Positions 48,901 to 62,527 of a stretch of 64,000 nucleotides of DNA are shown here, piece by piece. Position 1 is the first letter of the stretch. Each line of letters starts with the position of its first letter. This stretch comes from Labyrinthula sp. Ha (taxonomy: Eukaryota > Sar > Bigyra > Labyrinthulida > Labyrinthulaceae), in NCBI GenBank assembly GCA_015227615.1, contig JAALGZ010000010.1:1-64000 (forward strand). The letters run 5' to 3'. Both the position numbers and the translations under genes were made by a program. A model generated the notes under the pieces. That model saw only the letters and a program-made list of their open reading frames with translations. It did not search any database and was not told the origin of the DNA.

Positions 48901-50919
48901 CTGGGTCTCAAAGATGTTACCGGGTTTTTCGGAGTTAAGAAAAAGAATGACCGGGGAGTTTAATATTTACGGAAGACTCAAGAAGTTAGAAAGAACAAAA
49001 GTGCCCTTGGAATGGAGCGAGGAAATGAATCATGCTTACGAAAAGTTAATGAAGGAGGTTAAATTGGCTTTCTCTAATACATTAGGCTATTACGATCAGA
49101 AGTTAGACCTGGTTTTATTTGTGGATGCTTCGGAATTTTACTGGAGTTATTTTATTTGTCAAACATCTGATACAATTAAATTAGAATTTCCAATGGATGC
49201 TAACTATGATGTGATTGCCATGGCTTCAGGTACGTTTAGAGATAGTTCCTTAAATTGGCATATTTCTTCGAAGGAGTTATTTCCAGTGGTGGTTGCATCA
49301 CAGAAGCATTCTTATTTTTTGAAATCAAATAAGAAGAAGATTCTCTTTACGGACCACAAGAATCTATATTATATTTCGAATCCAATCAAAGCGTCTAGGA
49401 AGTCTTATTCTGAAAGGCTGGCGCATTGGAGCTTGATTTTTCAAGACATTTGTTTGGAAGTACATCATATTCCTGGAGAGCAGAATGTAGCTGCTGATAT
49501 TTTATCTCGCTGGCTTAATCCTGAATTTGATAAGGTGGAAGCTGACGAAGTGTTAGTTGCAGTAGCAACTGTAGAACATTTTAATGTGCAGCATTTCTGG
49601 GAAAAAGTGGATGAACTTCATGCTGGTTTACGTAACATAGATTTTACATTGAAATATGGAGACGCCTGGCCCGAAATGGATGAATCATTTTGCTTAAATT
49701 TACAAAAGAAGGATTTAAAGTTCAGAGAAAATATTTTGAGAAGATATAAAAATAATTTGGTGGTAACAAAAAGTTTGATTTTACCAATGATTGTTAATAC
49801 TCATCTACGCTTCAATCATTGGGAAGTGGATCAGAAAAAGAAATGGATTTCAGCTAATTATGGTGTGCACTCTAAAGAAGTAAAAAAATATTTATGGAAG
49901 CTACGAAGAAATTAAGAAGTCATTGTTTGCATTGTCAACGTCCATCAAAAATAATAAGGAGACCTTTAGCGATCAATGAATTACCAAGTGAATGTAGAGC
50001 AGTTCTAATATCAGATTATTTGTACATCTCACCAGAGGAAGGTTATGTGTTGACTTTAATAGATGCGCTGTCAAGAGTTACTTTATTGAAGCAGTGTAAG
50101 AATGCCAATGTAACAAATGTTGTGAATATTTTATGGGAATGTCATTCCCACTACGATTTAGATGACGATTTTATTTTGTTATCTGACAAGGGTTCGCATT
50201 ATGTAAATGCAGTTGTAGATGCTTTTGTTAGGCAAAGTGCAGCAAGTCAGAAGTTCACGGTGGCTTATGCTCCTTACACCAATGGAGCCGCAGAAATACA
50301 AAATAAGCAGATTTTGAAGAATTTGAGAACCCTACTTTCAGAATATAATTTGAAGTCTGAAGATTGGCCTGAGGTATTAGTACAGGTACAATAGTATCTT
50401 AATTCGAAGCCTTTGAGGAGTAGAAATAATCTTACACCGTTGCAGATTTTGTTGGGTAAGAAACCTAGAAGGGATCCGGTGGGAAGAAAGCAGAATTTAA
50501 AATTGACATCGATTCAATTGATTAAACTCAAAGAAGTTTCGCTGGAGTTAGAAGGAAGAATAAGAGAGTACCAAGAAATGGCTTTTTCATTCGCTGAACG
50601 ATCAAGACAATATGCTAATGCTTTGTACAATAAGAAATACAAACTAACTCCGATGCATTTTCATGTGGGAGAGTATGTATTAGTTAGTAAACCAAAACGT
50701 GGTTCGAAGGTTAAGCCTCAATGGACAGGACCATTTCAGATCATTCAACAATTAGGGTCATATTTATATTTATTGAAGAATTTATTCGGGGATGAAGAAG
50801 AAGTGCATGCATCTAGAATGATATTTTATGCTCCATCACACTTTTTACCTTCTGCAAAAACAAAGATTTGTTATTTAAATGATTCAGAAAAGCTTGAGAT
50901 TAAGAAGTTGATTAAGATC

Positions 50920-52500
50920 AAGAAAAAGGATGATGAATATTTTCTGTTAGTTCATTGGAGAGGGTTTCCATTAGAAGAGTCGACATGGGAACCAGTACAA
51001 CAATTATTTGAGGATTTGCCGACTTTAGTGGTTGATTTTCTATTGAAGAATAAATTCAGTGGAATGAAAGCATGTCTAACTCGTTTACGATTGGCAAATG
51101 CAGAAGCAGAAATATGGAGTGCAGATGAATATAATGTAGATCTCTGTGATTTACATCTCACTGATAAAGAGTTCGATGATTTTCTAAGTTTCGAACCAGT
51201 TAGCCAGTTTATGATTCCTATGTTTAATCCACTTTTACGTTGGAACAAAATCGAAGTTTACATCCTGAAACAATGTATTTTGAAGTTTGGATTTTCTAAA
51301 TATGGGCAGTACGCTGAGTTTCTCAAGAATAGGCCAAAAAGACAGATCTACAGTCAATTGCAGCGCCTGGTAGGTAAACAGGCCATTTCTGTTTACTCGA
51401 ATTTACGGCTTGATGTGGATGAAGTACGAAAAGACAACGTTAAATCTCATGGGGCCAGGTATTTTATTGAGAAGGAGTTTAATGGAGAAACTCATTTATT
51501 CAAGTTACGAATCTTTACTGCCATGCGTTATGCGAAAATGCATAGATTGAATACAGAACGAGCTGAAAAAGTTGTTATAATGAAGTATTTTAATTGCAGT
51601 TCGGCTGATGGTATTGCACAGTTTATAAAGTTTATGGAAGAGAAAGATGAAGTAGCATCCTTTCCTCTTGTAAATTGGTTTAATGTTGATAAGGAAGTGC
51701 AATGCTGGAAAAAGAAATTCAGGGAAATTAGCAGATTCGAAGCAGCAATGGCTAAGAAGAAAATAGAAGTTGTTAGGGCTGTGGATGCAATAAGAGATGA
51801 TTTGCAATGTAATAAACTGGTGCCCGATTCTAAACATGGTGTTGATACAAAAAGAACTAAATTGACGAATTTGTATGAGTTTAGAAAGGAGAATTTTATG
51901 ATGCAGCATTGGATCATACATACTAAGGTGAAGTTTTTCCATGGTGATGTAAATGATTTTATTAAAAGTTTGATGGTGGTGTTTTTGAGGTTGTACATTT
52001 GGATCCTCCGTATTGATTCATGGCAAAGAATCCAATTAGAGGGGCAGCTAATTTTTACGATACCATGTCAGACCATGATTTAAGGAAGTTGGACTTTACG
52101 AAACTAATGAAAAATACTATTGTTTTCCTCTGGAACTTTCCGAGTAAGAAGTCTTTAGCTATGGATATTTTTAAGAAAAATAATATTAAATACATGGATC
52201 ACTTGTTGTGAACTAAACTTTCCGCTAAATGGAAATTGCGATCCACGTTTGGAAAGCTTACTCAGAAGTGTAGTGAAGAACTACTAATTGGTGTCCATGG
52301 GAAGTTGCCAGATGCTTTGAAAAATAGAAACTTTGGTAAAGAATGTGTCTTCGCAGAAGTGGTAGGCAACAGCTGCAAACCGGGGAAGTTCTATGAAATT
52401 ATTGAAGCGCGGTTTGAAAAGCAAGCCAAAAAGTTGGACCTCTTTAGCAGAAAAAATAATCTCCGTTTAGGATGGTTAGCTGTAGGGAATGAGCTCTAGT
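50920..52500 (+). pseudogene. Chromodomain, SANT-like and MT-A70 methyltransferase region, unit 2
   Basis: Second copy of the cargo region. Integrase tail, chromodomain and the SANT-like segment can be followed in a single open stretch, showing that in this element the chromodomain and the DNA-binding-like helices belong to the pol-derived protein. The MT-A70 part carries WIIHTKVKFFHGDV, DPPY, YDTMSDHDLRKLDF, CSEELLIGV, CVFAEVVGNSCKPGKFYEII and LDLFSRKNNLRLGWLAVGN. It ends about 20 bp before the 3' LTR. Fossil. Confidence 0.85.
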
Positions 52501-52759
52501 AATAAGGATGGGGCAGTGTTAGTTCAAGTTTGAAATATGAACTAAAATAAATCCTTATTACTAGCTGTTCAAATATGTTAAAAATATGAGTCCCTTGAAA
52601 TAAGCGGTTAAGCGAATTAAGAATTTAAGAGAATATAAAAAGAAAATTTATTACTTTATATTTTATTCTATTTTTAAACAGTAAACCAATTTGAGAACAA
52701 ACCAATACAGTTGTCCTAAGTTTTTGGGAAACGGAAAATTTGGGAACAAAGAAACCGTT

Positions 52760-53566
52760 ATGAGTACCGGCAACACTCAGGCAGTCGAAAGACAGTCACC
52801 AGTCAATGAAGCGCAAGATTCCAGAACAATTTCAATTGTCTCTGTGAATGTTGACCGTCTCACCTCCTACAAGCTCAGGTCTATCGAGGAATATGCCCTA
52901 ACTGCCGATACAAACGTCCTTGCAATACAGGAAGTTGGTAGCAAAGGAGCGGAATACCTCGAAAGAGCGAGCTTCTCTAGACTAAACTGGTTTACAACAG
53001 ATATCTATAAGAAAAAAGACAAAAAAAATCAATATTTCAGCAATATATATTCCAACAGGAACATGGACAAAGAAGCAGAAAAAGCATTTGATGAAGATAG
53101 AATTTTAGGTGTTAAAACTAAACTTAACTCTAAAAGCTACTACATCATCAACATCTATGCACCACACGCAGGAAAAACAACAAAAGAATACAGCCAGTTT
53201 CTAACAAGACTCCAGAAAGCGATCTCACTGAAAAGGAAAAAAGATCTCATGATAATCCTAGGCGACTGGAACGCTCAAATACGGCACAACGAAGTGATAA
53301 GCAATGGAAACTACGGATACACGACAAGAACGAACAGGAACGGCAAAATACTTCGGGACTTTTTGAACAAGTACAATCTGGCCATCGTCAACTCATACTT
53401 CGCTACTGGTGCAAAGAATACAAATAGTGATGTAACATACTATTCAAAGCATAAGAATAATCAGAAATGCTCAGAAATAGATTTCATCATAGCGTGTAAA
53501 GGCAGCACCCCACTATTCCGAAAAATTCGGATAAAAAGAAAACTAGGAGAGAAAATCCACAATTGA
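52760..53566 (+). pseudogene. LINE AP-endonuclease segment, unit 2
   Basis: Same endonuclease motifs as unit 1 (VLAIQEVGS, MIILGDWNAQI, SEIDFIIACKGS). It ends at TGA (53564) within HN-TKFDH, where unit 1 reads AGA and continues, so this copy loses the last catalytic segment. Between 53567 and 53905 the remaining linker is readable only in pieces. Confidence 0.85.
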
Positions 53567-53905
53567 ACAAAGTTTGATCATCAACCAGTTGAAGCACTAG
53601 TCTCACAAAAGTTCAGGAAATACTCCAACCAAAACCAAAAAATGCATCGAAACTACAAAGAGTTCTTCAAAATTGACGCAAACCGCTGGAAACTAAACGA
53701 AGAAATACGACAAGGTTTCGAAGAAGAAATAGCCAAACTCCCACCATCCAACAACACCTGGAAAACAACAAAGACTAAACTTTCAAACATTCAAGTCAAC
53801 AATAAAGAAAGCCGTTGATAACTGCATACCACTGGTAGCCCACGAAAAACTTTACAGAACATCTTCAGATAGAACAGATACCTTGTTTGAAATAAGAAGA
53901 AGATT

Positions 53906-55989
53906 ATGAAGATTCTAACTGAAAATGAATCTAAAATACTAAAGAAAATGATAAGGAAAAGTACCCTGAACGACTACAAAACCTGGTTGGACCTTCAAGT
54001 AAGAAGAATAGATACAGCCATGGCAAAGAACGATATCCACGAAGCTTTCAAACAAGCGGAAAGGATAGTAGGGAAGAAGAGGAAACCTCAACGCACCAGT
54101 ACCATGGAAGATGGAAAATACCTAAACGATAAAAAACGAGTAAAAGTATTCCAAGAATACCTTGAACTCACTCAAAGGAACAGAGAAGGAAACATCATAG
54201 ACACTGAACTAGATATTCCTGAAGCCAAAGCTGAAGATACAAATATATCTCCTCCGACTTTAGAAGAACTTGAAGAGACTGCGAAAACACTAAAGAACTA
54301 TAAAGTACCCGGATCAGATGGAAACACAAACGAAATCCTAAAGAATAACAAAATAGTGTTGAAATGTTTGCAGCAACTTGCAGAAGAACTATTTTTAGAT
54401 CCAAGTGGCCTGAACAAAGATGAGCTTATATCTCTCTCTACTGGGAACATCATCTTCCTATACAAAAAAGGAAACCATCAACTTCCTTCCAACTATAGGA
54501 CAATATCCTTGCTTAACACTACTTACAAACTAATCACTAAAATAATAAACAATAGACTAAAGAATACCCTGGAAAGAACAGTGGGAAACTACCAGTCTGG
54601 GTTTAGAGAAAATACAGGAACTAGACAAAAAATTCAACTTCTCTTGAACCGCTGTAAACTCAGCCAGATGGAGAACTCGAAAACACTTTGTCTTTTCATA
54701 GACCTCAAAAAAGCTTTTGACTCTTATAAACATCCTTTTCTTGAGCTAAACTTAAAAGAGAGAAAAGTTCCTGAAAGCTTTGTTAACATAATTCTTTACC
54801 TATATAAATATGCCGCAGTTCAAGTAAAGATAGGAAAACATATAAGTGACAGAGTAGAAATAAATAAAGGCGTGCTACAAGGTGACTCACTAAGTCCCAC
54901 GTTATTTGTACTTGCTCTGGACTCTCTGCTCCGAAGGATAATAAAGAAAATAAACTTGAACTTTCCAGAAGCAGAATTCTCCTTTCAAAACATTCTTGGA
55001 TTTGCCGACGACCTTTGTATCTTGAGCAGAGATAGAAACATCTTGAAATACTTCGTTCAACATGCAGAAGAATTCTCGCAATTGTCTGGCCTAAAATAAA
55101 TATACAGATAACTGAACTCATGGGAATAGTCAGAAGAAGGAAGCTCAAAGATAAGCTTTCAGACACTGCAATTCAACAACTGGTCAATAAACACACCTGC
55201 ACGTCTTGTTCCAGAAACTTCTCGTCAAAAGATGCCCTTGTAGGACATAAAGCACAGTGTCTTAGACCGGGGACTGCGTTAGTTCGAAGTAGAAAGGACA
55301 CTACAGCAGTCGCTGCAGCTGAACTAAACTTCCTCTACAGCAACATCCCAATAGAAGAAAACCTGGAAACCAACCTTGGAACCATCAAAGGAATAAAAAC
55401 CTTTAGATACCTCGGAGTGGATATAACAGCAACAGCTGAAACTCACGTTAACCCATCCGCTAGAATTCGCTCTGCACAAGAAACTCTTCGGAAACTGCAA
55501 CCGATACTGAGAAGCAATATGCTGACTGCCAGAAGGAAAAAGAACATAGTGAAAGCGCTCGTGGTCTCAAAAATCCAATATGGCAGCGAGTTCTGGAACC
55601 TGGAAAACAAAGATACATCCAAAGCCTTGAACAAACTCTCTAGAGATACAAAACGCACCCTCCTCCAACCTAATCCAACATAACCACTTGAACACATGAA
55701 GAAGGCCAACATCCCCAAAGCTGGAGATGTAAACATCCTAAAAACATTAAAGGAAAAACAAAAAAGCTGGCTGGAAACATGCACAACGACAGAAATGGAC
55801 ATGGAACTGGCAGAATCCTCAAGGAAACTTGAAGCATATCTTTTTCCACAAACTGCTACTACAACTGAAGACTTGAACGTACCACTGGAGCATACTAGAG
55901 AAGAACCAGAACACCATGAACCACGCCCTCCCCTTCACCCGCCACCACCCGGGGGGAACATGCTAACCCCACCACAAACGACACCTTAG
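53906..55989 (+). pseudogene. LINE reverse transcriptase, zinc finger and tail, unit 2
   Basis: 53906-55099 holds the reverse transcriptase with fingers to palm uninterrupted (SNYRTISLLNTTYKLI, LFIDLKKAFDS, KGVLQGDSLSPTLFVLALDS, ILGFADDLCIL), better preserved than in unit 1. A one-base loss in CTAAAATAAA (unit 1 CTAAAGATAAA) near 55.09 kb breaks the frame before the zinc-finger segment 55120-55683 (CTSCSRNFSSKDALVGHKAQ plus Cys). The TAA after LLQPNPT and the Pro-rich downstream frame (to 55989) are as in unit 1. Confidence 0.87.
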
Positions 55990-56311
55990 CTTATCACCCG
56001 ATAAAACTCCCATGTGCATTTAAGATAACTTCGACCCTCGGTTGCTTCTTGGATGGATAACTGGAGCATGCTTATCTGGATCTCTTCACAAACCACGATT
56101 ATCTTGTAAAATAGAATGATGAGCGACAGTAGAAGTAAAAAACTGGTGCAGGACATCTCGATATGATCAATAAAGGAACTTGAAACAATTTATTTGATAT
56201 CAGGAGCACTGGATACGACGCACGACAATATCTCAATCTCTTTCATGATTTCTTGCGTGATTTATGAATTTCGATTTGGATTGTTCACAAATTTTGGGAA
56301 ATCGCGATTTT

Positions 56312-56540
56312 GGGAAATCACTATCTAGGAAGATCAAATGCGATAAATCAGTACAACGGGAAAGCTATCGTGATCATACCAATAGTGTCTCGAAGTCCCG
56401 AAAACCAGACGATAAAGATTAAAACCTATACAAGTACTGGGAAAACACTATCCTGGGAGATCAAATGCGATAAGTGAATACAACGGGAAAACTATCGTGA
56501 TCATACCAATAGTGTCTCGAAGTCCCACAAACCAGTTTAG
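56312..56540 (+). repeat. Two tandem 127-bp repeats in LINE 3' UTR, unit 2
   Basis: Copies start at 56312 and 56439, matching 34470 and 34597. Confidence 0.85.
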
Positions 56541-56747
56541 TTTAGTGACAGTAGGAGCACGAGACGGGAAGCTTCCCTAGTGAGCGGTGAACCGGTCTCG
56601 GACCCTAAGATAAACCCTTAGGCGGATTTGCAGATGTAGTACCTTACTCCCACCTTAACTATTAACTATTAAATACAGTTGTCCTTTTTTAAAGTCCGTT
56701 GAATTTGTAAAAAGAAGTTTATTTTTTGGACTATAAACGAATAATAG

Positions 56748-56900
56748 GCGTGTTTAACGAGAAAATCTTAACGAGATTTTCTCGAGAAGAATTTTCTTGT
56801 TATCTTGCAATAGTAATATTTAGGTAAAATCATTCTCGAGAAGCTTTTGTTATCTCGATAAACACGATTAATATAAGGTTAAAAAAACAAACGTAAAAAA
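56748..56900 (+). promoter_or_regulatory. Upstream block of Roco gene, unit 2
   Basis: Same as 34906-35058, including the GAGAAAATC / GATTTTCTC inverted repeat and CTCGAGAA words. No difference was seen between the two tandem copies. Confidence 0.4.
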
Positions 56901-59474
56901 ATGTCATTTAAAACTCCATCAATTAACCAACAATTTAATAACAGAAATCAAAGCAATGAGTTCAGGATTCAATGGTTTATTTATTTCCCCTTATAATTCA
57001 TAGGTCATATGATGAGAACTACAACCCAACTGAAGGTGAAAGGTTTAGAAAAGAAGCAGAAGAGTTTGTTAAAAAAGTAAAGGTGCACAAAAAGATTATG
57101 ATATTGAGGTATTCATATATCTTGTTTTATTCTTTAGTTTTGACTGCTGTCCTTTAGATTTTATTGGAAAAAACCTTTCTATTTGGTTTAAAAAGTTTCC
57201 AAAGGTTAGACAACTTCAGTATTTTCTTGTTTTGTTTTATTTTAGGTTTATATATTGTCATTTAAACACCTTGAATTTTATTGGAATGGAAAAAATAAAA
57301 CAAAAACTGAATATTCAGTCACTCGAGTATATTTGTTGTTGTTCTTATGTTTTAATTTTATTGGGTGCAATATTCCAAAAGATAATTCTCTTTCTAAGTT
57401 TTTGAAAGGACAAAAAATAAACTCAATAAAGTAAACTTTTTATTTATGCTAAATATTAGATTTCAAGAAAATAATATGAAAGAAGAAATACTTGTTAAAA
57501 TGTTGAAGGAAGTTTCAAGAATGAATAGTTTGATAGATATTTTGTATTCACTTTTCTTTTCTTTATTTCTAGTATTCAAGAAGATAACTTGAGGATTGAT
57601 AACCCAGAAATTACCTCTTTAACAAAACTTTGTTTGGAAAATTTACCTTCTTTATTAAAGTTTATGTTTATTTTTGTTTTGTTTTGACTTTTAGTTTGCG
57701 AGTTGGTGAAATAAATATTGAAGAAAACAAAGATGAAGTTCAAAATTCACTTAATAATCATTCTTCTCTTTTATTATTTGAACTTGGGAAAAATATTTTC
57801 AATACTAAAAAGTTAGAAGAAAGACTTAAACATTATGTTTCAATAAATCTAAATGATCAATACAATTATCTTACTCTTTTAAATGAATGTCAAGTACTTT
57901 TTATGGGTGATGGAAGAGTTGGAAAAACTTCTACCATAAGAAGTTTATTTGACAAGAGTTTTTTACTCTATAATAATTCAACCTTAGTTTTGAATGATAT
58001 TGATATATTTTCAATAAACCCAAACAGTTATAACTGGAATTCCATATCAAAAAATGAACTAAGTGTTCAAAGAGTAAAAAATAGTCTTCCTACTGTTGTT
58101 TATCTTAATTTTGATCCAAACCAAGAAGTTCAAACAAACTATAAACTTGATTTTGAAAAAGAACTTCTTTCAAGAACAGTTTCTGATGAAAAGTTTATTG
58201 AAGATATGAAAACAAATAGTTATGGTTTTGCTACAAGTGATATTTATTTTCGCGTTTATGATTTTGGTGGACAAGAAATATTTTCTTCTGTTCATCATAT
58301 TTTTATGAATTCAAATTCACTTTACTTTCTAGTTTTTAATATGACAAAAATATCTCCGAATGATTTATTTAGATTAAAGTTTTGGTGTGAAAGTATTTTA
58401 AAAAATGCAGAAAAAGCACCAGTTATTTTTATTGGTACATATTTAAGAAGATATAAAAGAAAGAATCTTAAAGATACAAATCTAGAAAAAATACAAAATA
58501 CACTTCAAAACTTTGTTGAAAGTCTTTCTTCTGAATTAAATATATTGAAAAATGATATGAATATTTTCTTTCCTATTGAGAATTCAAAATTAGAATCTCA
58601 AGAGAAAAAAGATATAAAAGATAAAATAAAAAGTCTTGTTTCTGGAGCAGCTGGAATAAAAAAAGAAAACTTTCTTAATTTTGAATTAGGAACGGCAGAC
58701 ATTCTTTACCTTGATAATTGTCGAGAACAAACAAATATTATGACTTTGAAAGAATTTGAAGATAAATCTTATTCTTGTGGTTTTGACGATTGGGAAGTTG
58801 AGAAAATGCTTCAAATATATTCAAAAGCTGGTTTAATTTGTTATTTTCCTTATTTAGCTTTGGAAGCAGATGAAAACTATATATTTTTTGCACCTTCTTA
58901 TCTTGCTCAAGCTTTAGGTAAGTTTATCAGAGATCCAAATTTTCATGAACTTGCATTTAGAATTCCAAGTAATAAATTTTCTTTATATAGAATTTATGTT
59001 GATAAAGGAAAACTAAATAAAGAACTTTTTAATATTTTACTAAAAGAATATTCTGATAAAGAAAAGAAATATATTTTAAGTTTAGCTTTGAATAGTTTAG
59101 TTTTGATACCTGTAGAAAAAGAAAATGATGTTTTTATTCTACCTGAATTACTTCCTGAACTAAAGAGAGCAAAAATAAAACCTTTTTTCAGAAGTGATAT
59201 TAAAATAGTTTTCAAAAGTCTTGTTCGTTTGGCTGTTTTTGTAAAAGTTGTCTTTTTATTTCTAAAGGATGAAGATGTTCATGAATCACTTTTATTCAAA
59301 GGATTTGCAAGAATTATTTTCAAGAATAAAAGAATAGTTGATATTTTTTTAAACACTGAAACTGAAATTAGTTTTACTCTTGTTCAAGGAAATAATTTAG
59401 AATGGTTAAAACAAAATGTTGATCTGATTTCAGAAGAACTACAAGAAATTAAAGAAAATGATGTAGTTTTGTAA
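56901..59474 (+). CDS. LRR-ROC-COR (Roco) GTPase, unit 2
   Basis: Same eight-exon plan: 56901-56974, 57004-57108, 57138-57218, 57246-57326, 57356-57430, 57460-57543, 57573-57659 and 57695-59474 (788 aa if spliced so). Introns are 29, 29, 27, 29, 29, 29 and 35 nt, all phase 2. The acceptor of intron 4 (57354-57355) reads AA instead of AG, although the frame on both sides is intact; correct splicing there is doubtful, so this copy may be a very young pseudogene or use another site. ROC motifs GDGRVGKT and DFGGQE are unchanged. Differences from unit 1 cluster in the LRR and ROC parts, while about the last 200 residues (COR) are nearly identical. Confidence 0.78.
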
Positions 59475-62400
59475 CTTGTCGCTTTGGCTCAAATTTGTTT
59501 CAAGCAACATTTTATCCTTTATTGAGAATTTTTTTCATTGAGGCTTAAAGTGGTAATTATTGTTCTCTATTTATCAGCGATTAAACTCTAAATTGTGTAT
59601 TTCACTGCCATCCCTACAATTTTAATTGAAAATGTACAGAAGAAGAAGTTTAACTTAAAAACTCCAGAACTATATATTATAAATACATATCTGACACTGT
59701 ATTCGGCTGTCATTTTGGACACGGTATAAAATACTGTAATATTCTTGTTTTTTTGCTGCTCAAAATTTAACCGAGAGCCATTAGTACAAAATGTGTTTAA
59801 AGTTTCACAGAGATTCAACTTTTAGAACAAGGAATATGTTAATGGACAAAAAATAATCTATCAAAATATTAATGACTTCGCTTTAGTTTATTAAATTCTA
59901 GTCAAGACTCAATTAATACCAAACAATACGTTCCTTATTTTTAGGAATATAACTTATATACTATGAGTAGTGTGAATTATACACATTATTATTTAACTTT
60001 CCACTGGTTTTTTATGTAGTGTTTAATCCATATATTTTGAACGACTAATTATTCATCCTTGTAAAAAAAATAAAGATTTTGATTACCAATAGAAAAAGAG
60101 CAAGAAGCTTGAGTACAAAACGAACTTTGTTAGCGACAATATATATAGAAGAACTATACTTGATAGAAATTCATACATCTTTGAGGTCACTTCCGTATTA
60201 AATCCCCATAAAAGGTAGAAAATGAATGTGTAGGAGGTCACTTAGCTCAATGGATTTATAGGCTTTTGGGGTTCCAAACGTTTTGTCAACTTACCTATGC
60301 GAAACAATATTTACTTTAACTCTTATTTGACTGCCTTTATTCAATTCTTTCTATTCTCTCAAATACATAAATGTCACATAATTATATTTTCCTATGATGC
60401 ATAATATTTATTTAAAAACAGTGAAAATAAAATAATTAAGGTTTTATAAATACCTTATGGTTTGCTTTACTTCTATATTAACTTGAAATCAGTGAATTAG
60501 GCTCTTTCATGCTCAAGAACGTCAAAATTATACATATTCTACGAAAATTACAAATAATCTTTTCGTGCAGTTTGTCTTTTCTGCTCCAGTAAGTATATAG
60601 TTTTCAAATAACTTCAAAGATTTCCAATATATTTCCTAAAACTATTTGGACTGCCTTATTAAACTTTTCAGTATTTTTGCGCGTTTTTCCATTACAAACG
60701 GAGAATCTGAATTAACATCATTATCAATACTTGAACACCAAAAAGAATAGATTATAACTCTCTGCAAGAAGCATCCTCAATGGAATATCAATATTCACAG
60801 TATCTCGTCAGATTCGTTTTAACAAGTTAGAAATTAGGTTGCATGGAGACATTTACAAGTGATTGAGAGCTGACAACAGTAACTGCGTGATCACAAGGGT
60901 TTTATAATTAGGTTATGTCTTTATTTAGTCGAATGAATTACTTAGGATATTTCATATTGATCAAAAATCAGAAATATGGGAAGGGAGGAAATCCAGAATC
61001 AACCAATTTGGTTTTACTATGTAAGAATCGCTTCAAATCATACTTTCCGAATGCAGCCAGAAATTCTTTTGGTAATATTTATTTATTAAACTCTTCCTTT
61101 TCTAGTATGTGGAAGTAATACAACCTTGAAATCTTTTATAATGTGTTGAAATATATTTTCAGTAATTCAGTGAATTGTTTTTCTATTGAAATTTTTTCGT
61201 CCTCAAAAAATAATATTTTTTCCTTTGGTTGATTTCTGCAAATAAGTCTCTTAATAGCGATTTCACTTTTAGCAAAGATTTCTTTTTCTTTTTAATTCCA
61301 AAACAATGAAGAAAAACCAACATATTCTTCAATTCTTGTGAACCAAATATACCATTTTAATAATATTGAAACAAAAGGAAACACAAGGGTTCTCAAAACG
61401 TTCTTAATAATTATTGTAGTTTTTTTGCTCTTTTATTGTTATTAACCTGGAAAATGATAACACGGACTGATGAAAATCCTTATATATTCTGTAGAATGCA
61501 AATATTTACAAAATCGGGATGAATAGAAGAACAATAAAAGGAATTGATAAAAATATTTAACTGTTGCTGGGGTATAAATAAGGGATAATAGCTTTAATAA
61601 AGAGTACAAAATAAATTTACCAAGTTTTTTTATTTTGGAAATAAGTGGGCATTTAATTTTTAAGACCAGATTTAACTAAAATGCTATTTTAAGAGGAATT
61701 TTAGTCGATCCTTTTATATAATAGTACGTAATGTCTGAGAAATTTACTAGGTAGCTGAACTATTCTTATTATATTTTATGTTTTGCTAATTATCCTTTTA
61801 TATATGTTATGACACATGTTCTTTAAAGAAGTTCTCCATTAGCTTAATTAGAAACTGATGATGAATATATAAAAAACAAAGTATTGAAACTATAAATAAA
61901 CAAATTGTTATTTTTTATAATGAATAGAAAATAAACATGATTGAAATAGAATAAACAAGATATTTCAAATAGACAAAGCTTTAATTGCTCAATTATATCT
62001 GTAATATAATCTATATTGTGAAATGGAAACAGAAGAAGAACTTAAACACCATATAGAGAGATATTTACGCAGTTTCTTTATAAATCAAATACTTGAACTG
62101 TGATTAATACCTTAGATAAAATCAAAACCATAGTTTCCCTTTGGAATATTACTCTTATTATTATAGTAAAACAAATATATATTCTATCCTCACTTAAGAA
62201 TCTCATTCTTTAAAAAGGAATTTATACAAGCATTTTGAAAAGAAAAAATATCCAATTAACTCAATACCATAATTTTTTTTCATTTATCATAAATTCTGTA
62301 ATAAAGCTTCACGTTGTTTAATTGGAGATTTTACATTTTCTTTCTGATATTAGAATATCTGGTTTGATGGCTTAATTTAACTGGAAGAACGAACAATCTG

Positions 62401-62527
62401 AAAATTGATTTGAAAATTTGTAAACTGTTCTCCTTGGCTGCAGCTAGTTTTAGAGAATTTGCTAGATCTGGTTATTACATCGATTAAAGGCTAACCTATG
62501 AAAAAAAAAGCTAGATTGCAATATATT
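59475..62527. other. Unit 2 right part: Roco 3' flank and AT-rich DNA
   Basis: Counterpart of 37634-40689. The open frame at 60915-61118 (67 codons) is interrupted in unit 1, so I do not support it. No other gene seen. Confidence 0.45.

Larger units (their letters stand above)
52718..56671 (+). mobile_element. Non-LTR retrotransposon (LINE), unit 2
   Basis: 3954 bp, exactly the same length as the unit 1 copy and at the same nested site. Similarity is uneven: the endonuclease third and the last ~1.5 kb are almost identical, while the middle (about 53.75-55.13 kb) differs by about 5%. Confidence 0.93.
45707..56743 (+). mobile_element. Ty3/gypsy chromodomain LTR element with MT-A70 cargo (unit 2), broken
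   Basis: Duplicate of the unit 1 element with the same ATAG flanks (45703-45706, 56744-56747). The 5' LTR is 45707-45965 and the 3' LTR starts at 52517, split by the LINE. Motifs are easier to see here: knuckle CNHCWFYGHRRFKC near 46.86 kb; protease LDSGTRKTSGA near 47.29 kb; reverse transcriptase VDFRPLNAVT and WIDDTVLFALD (48.3-48.7 kb); RNase H LVLFVDAS near 49.1 kb; integrase with SDYLYI, LLSDKGSHYV and NGAAEIQNKQ (49.9-50.4 kb); chromodomain about 50.92-51.05 kb; SANT-like segment about 51.24-51.39 kb; MT-A70 about 51.89-52.50 kb. Broken, about eight breaks. It differs from the unit 1 copy by only a few percent, far less than the two LTRs differ from each other, so insertion long predates duplication. 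Confidence 0.93.
52517..56743 (+). repeat. 3' LTR of gypsy element, unit 2, split by LINE
   Basis: Left part 52517-52717 and right part 56686-56743, with the LINE target duplication at 52704-52717 and 56672-56685, the same site and sequence as in unit 1. Confidence 0.9.
40690..62527. repeat. Tandem array unit 2 (about 21.84 kb)
   Basis: Same gene and transposon order as unit 1, offset by 21.83-21.85 kb throughout. Junctions are at 40690 and 62528. Both nested insertions are shared, so the unit was copied after they occurred. Confidence 0.95.

Noticed and set aside
60915-61118. 67-codon open frame in the unit 2 right part
   Set aside because: Interrupted in unit 1 and without recognisable features.
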